8,463 nt of DNA, from positions 1-8,463 of the forward strand of contig CANRHJ010000082.1 in NCBI GenBank assembly GCA_947630355.1, written 5' to 3'. Under the pieces are notes generated by a model. It worked only from the letters and a program-made list of their open reading frames with translations. It searched no databases and was not told the DNA's origin. Of this stretch, positions 6,359-8,463 are shown one piece after another. Positions within the stretch are counted from its first letter, which is position 1; each line of letters starts with the position of its first letter. The position numbers were made by a program, and so were the translations under genes. The DNA is from Candidatus Gastranaerophilales bacterium. GTDB taxonomy: Bacteria > Cyanobacteriota > Vampirovibrionia > Gastranaerophilales > Gastranaerophilaceae.

Positions 6359-8463
6359 ATGACAGTATCATCAATAATACCGATAAATAACCATAAGGGA
6401 AACAATTCAACAAAAACGTTCGATTTTGATTTCTTAATAGAGAATGAAAAAGAGCTTACGGTTACATATACGGATGGAACGGGTGTATCCGTAGAATTAA
6501 AAAATGGGACGGACTACATAATAAATGAAATTGGTAATAAAAACGGAAGTTATATAACTTTTCCGATTGAGACATCCCAATATTCGCTGCTTAAAGAAGA
6601 TGAAATGCTGTCTTTAAGCTTGACACTGCAGATACAACAAGAAAGTAAATTCGAAAATTCATCTAATTTGGATTTAAGTATATTGGAATGGACATTTGAT
6701 TATATAGTAAGAATTTTGCAAATAATGGACAGGAAGATATCAAGATCCGTAAAAGTTCGGGAGGGAGCATCTCAGTCAGCGGATGATTTAATAAAATCAT
6801 TGGAGCAGGCTCAAATAAATGCAAAAAATTCAGCAGATAAAGCTGCGATGTCGGAATTAAACTCAAAAAATGCACAGACACAAGCGGAAAAATCCGCACA
6901 AGATGCCGAAAACGCTTTGAAAAGCGTAAGGGAAGAACACAATAATACAATATCAGATATTGGTAGTTTAAAAGAAAAAACGTTTAAAGAAATACAGTCG
7001 TTAGGCTTTTATCAAAAAGACGGAAAGTTTTATTATTTAAATGAAAAAGAGGAAGAAACCAAGTTAAAATTTGATATTACAAATAATCTTTTTGACCTTA
7101 TTCAAAAAGACCATATTTTAAGTTTTGAAGAAAAAGAGGGATTAGAGTTATTAGGTGAGTATGTGTATAAAGAAGGTGCTGACGGGCGCTACGCTTATCC
7201 TGATTTTTACAATAAATGTTTGGAAGAATATAACGAAGGAACTGAAGAATATCTTACACAAGATTGGACACAGCCTAAAGCAACTGCAAATACTACATCT
7301 ATTGCTGAAGGCAGTTTAATATGTACTGCATCGGGAGAAAGTGATACTTCACATAAAGCGTTTAATGCCTTTGATAATAATTATTCCTCCAGTTTTTGGG
7401 CGGTGTCCGGGGAAGAAGGATGGTGGCAGGTACAATTCCCATATAAAATAGTAGTAAAGGGTTTGACTTTTTATCAAAAAGGCGGAACTGTCGGAACAAA
7501 AACTGCACAATTCTTTACTGATGAAACTTTAAACACGCCCATAGGTGATGAATTTGAAGTGAAAAACACTACATATGCACAAGCTGAAATTCAGGGCATA
7601 CCTGAAAATGGAATTATTACGGATAAAATTTATCTTAAAGTAAAAAGTGCATATAATTCAGCTATTGGAATGGCAGGTTTAAAGATAAACGGAGCAAAAT
7701 ATATAACTTCAGTAAGAAAAAATTCTAACGGACATAAATTTTATGACATCAAACATAAAGGTTATTTAGATGAAATTTATGAAAAAAACGGAGCAGCTTG
7801 GTATTACGGTATAGATGAAGAAAATGAAAGAATATTGCTGCCGAGAAATAATTGGTTTTTCCAAAACGGGAGCGAAGTCGGGAAATATATTGAAGCCGGG
7901 CTGCCTAATATTGCGGGAAGCTTTAGCGGACTTCAATATCCGGTTGGATCTGATTTTACCGGAGCACTTTATTATATTAGCAGTTCGGGTACAAAAGCTA
8001 CGGGAGCTGATACACCAGGTGGAAAAGCAGGGTTTAACGCTTCTCGTTCAAATGATACCTACGGCAAATCAGAAACAGTTCAGCCGCCCGCCGTTGTTGC
8101 AGCTGTATACATGGTTGTAGGAAATACTCGGGTAACACAATCAAAAACAGCCGTAACACAAGTTACCACAAGCGAAAATGATACTCTGTCGTTATTTACG
8201 GGATTGTATTTTGATTTTAAACCGAATCATATTTCGTGGTTAAAAGCAGGTACAAAGGCAAGCGGTAAAATATATGAGAGTTCATATAACGAACTAGTAA
8301 ATATTGAAAACGGTTTAATTACAAAATACGGTGAAGGTTTTAAAGTCATAAAAGAAACAGATAAATTGCCCGATGTTGATTATTCATTATATTGGATTAT
8401 AGATACAGACAACCAAACCTTTAAAACCCCCGATAAATCGGGAATTGCTGCGGAAACTTCAAC
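6359..8463 (+). CDS. Tail fibre / receptor-binding protein (3' end outside window)
   Basis: The frame is open from ATG 6359 to the last base (701 full codons, no stop). Residues 1 to about 133 match the virion-anchoring N-terminal domain of podovirus tail fibres: 'NSTKTFDFDFLIENEKELTV', 'LKNGTDYIIN', 'GSYITFP', and the closing helix 'LEWTFDYIVRILQIMDRKIS' followed by 'RSVKV', equivalent to 'E...D.L.....L...L.RA.KVP' in relatives. Residues about 134-218 form an Ala/Gln/Glu-rich coiled-coil shaft. Residues about 310-445 look like a discoidin (F5/8 type C) sugar-binding domain: 'ASGESDTSHKAFNAFDNNYS' then 'EEGWWQVQFPYKIVVKGL'. Residues about 459-591 are a tip module with 'WYYGIDEENERILLP' and 'YGKSETVQPPAVVAAVYMVV', and a second one starts near residue 650 ('YWIIDTDNQTFKTP'). 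Its job is host recognition. The domain architecture is inferred by eye. The sugar-binding role is inference. Confidence 0.82.
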   Translation, partial: MTVSSIIPINNHKGNNSTKTFDFDFLIENEKELTVTYTDGTGVSVELKNGTDYIINEIGNKNGSYITFPIETSQYSLLKEDEMLSLSLTLQIQQESKFENSSNLDLSILEWTFDYIVRILQIMDRKISRSVKVREGASQSADDLIKSLEQAQINAKNSADKAAMSELNSKNAQTQAEKSAQDAENALKSVREEHNNTISDIGSLKEKTFKEIQSLGFYQKDGKFYYLNEKEEETKLKFDITNNLFDLIQKDHILSFEEKEGLELLGEYVYKEGADGRYAYPDFYNKCLEEYNEGTEEYLTQDWTQPKATANTTSIAEGSLICTASGESDTSHKAFNAFDNNYSSSFWAVSGEEGWWQVQFPYKIVVKGLTFYQKGGTVGTKTAQFFTDETLNTPIGDEFEVKNTTYAQAEIQGIPENGIITDKIYLKVKSAYNSAIGMAGLKINGAKYITSVRKNSNGHKFYDIKHKGYLDEIYEKNGAAWYYGIDEENERILLPRNNWFFQNGSEVGKYIEAGLPNIAGSFSGLQYPVGSDFTGALYYISSSGTKATGADTPGGKAGFNASRSNDTYGKSETVQPPAVVAAVYMVVGNTRVTQSKTAVTQVTTSENDTLSLFTGLYFDFKPNHISWLKAGTKASGKIYESSYNELVNIENGLITKYGEGFKVIKETDKLPDVDYSLYWIIDTDNQTFKTPDKSGIAAETS

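Noticed and set aside
7815..8120. A separate 101-residue gene inside the tail fibre region
   Set aside because: It is in another frame of the tail-fibre gene, which is open across the whole stretch and has recognisable domains. The short frame has no ribosome binding site of note or known family.
6359..8463. Diversity-generating retroelement target, as in phage BPP-1
   Set aside because: No reverse transcriptase, template repeat or accessory gene is visible, and the fibre's 3' end, where a variable repeat would lie, is outside the window. It cannot be supported here.

Overview
The window is a densely packed block of virion genes from a short-tailed (podovirus-like) tailed phage or prophage. 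All genes are on the + strand. It runs from the 3' part of the major capsid gene to an unfinished tail-fibre gene. No host genes, tRNA, integrase, terminase or replication genes are present, so the window does not show whether this is a free phage or an integrated prophage. The DNA is AT-rich (about one third G+C by eye) with heavy use of AGA/AGG, ATA and AAA codons. The T7-type ejection-protein genes suggest a Gram-negative host of low G+C, possibly gut-associated. That host assignment is inference.

Layout: (1) positions 2-613, C-terminal part of a major capsid protein of the kind found in Bordetella phage BPP-1; (2) 634-1032, a Bbp16-type capsid cement protein; (3) 1041-1072, a strong rho-independent terminator that separates the highly expressed capsid genes from the tail genes; (4) 1091-1681, a gp11-like head-tail adaptor; (5) 1690-3747, a gp12-like tail nozzle with a probable Ig/FnIII-like insert; (6) 3740-4213, a gp13-like, GNAT-type protein that overlaps the nozzle stop; (7) 4227-4727, a gp14-like internal virion protein whose frame is interrupted by an in-frame TAA at 4485-4487; (8) 4741-6195, a very Lys/Glu-rich gp15-like internal virion protein; (9) a 163-base gap with a hairpin; (10) 6359-8463, a tail fibre open to the end of the window.

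Together these genes would build the decorated capsid, the tail adaptor and nozzle, the internal proteins ejected to carry DNA across the envelope, and the receptor-binding fibre. The two most notable points are the in-frame stop in the gp14-like gene, where all three stop codons are otherwise used normally, and the missing gp16-like transglycosylase between the gp15-like gene and the fibre. The tail fibre also has a clear modular structure: a virion anchor, a coiled-coil shaft, a discoidin-like domain and repeated tip modules. I found no clearly new biological system. The window reads as a divergent but recognisable podovirus structural operon.
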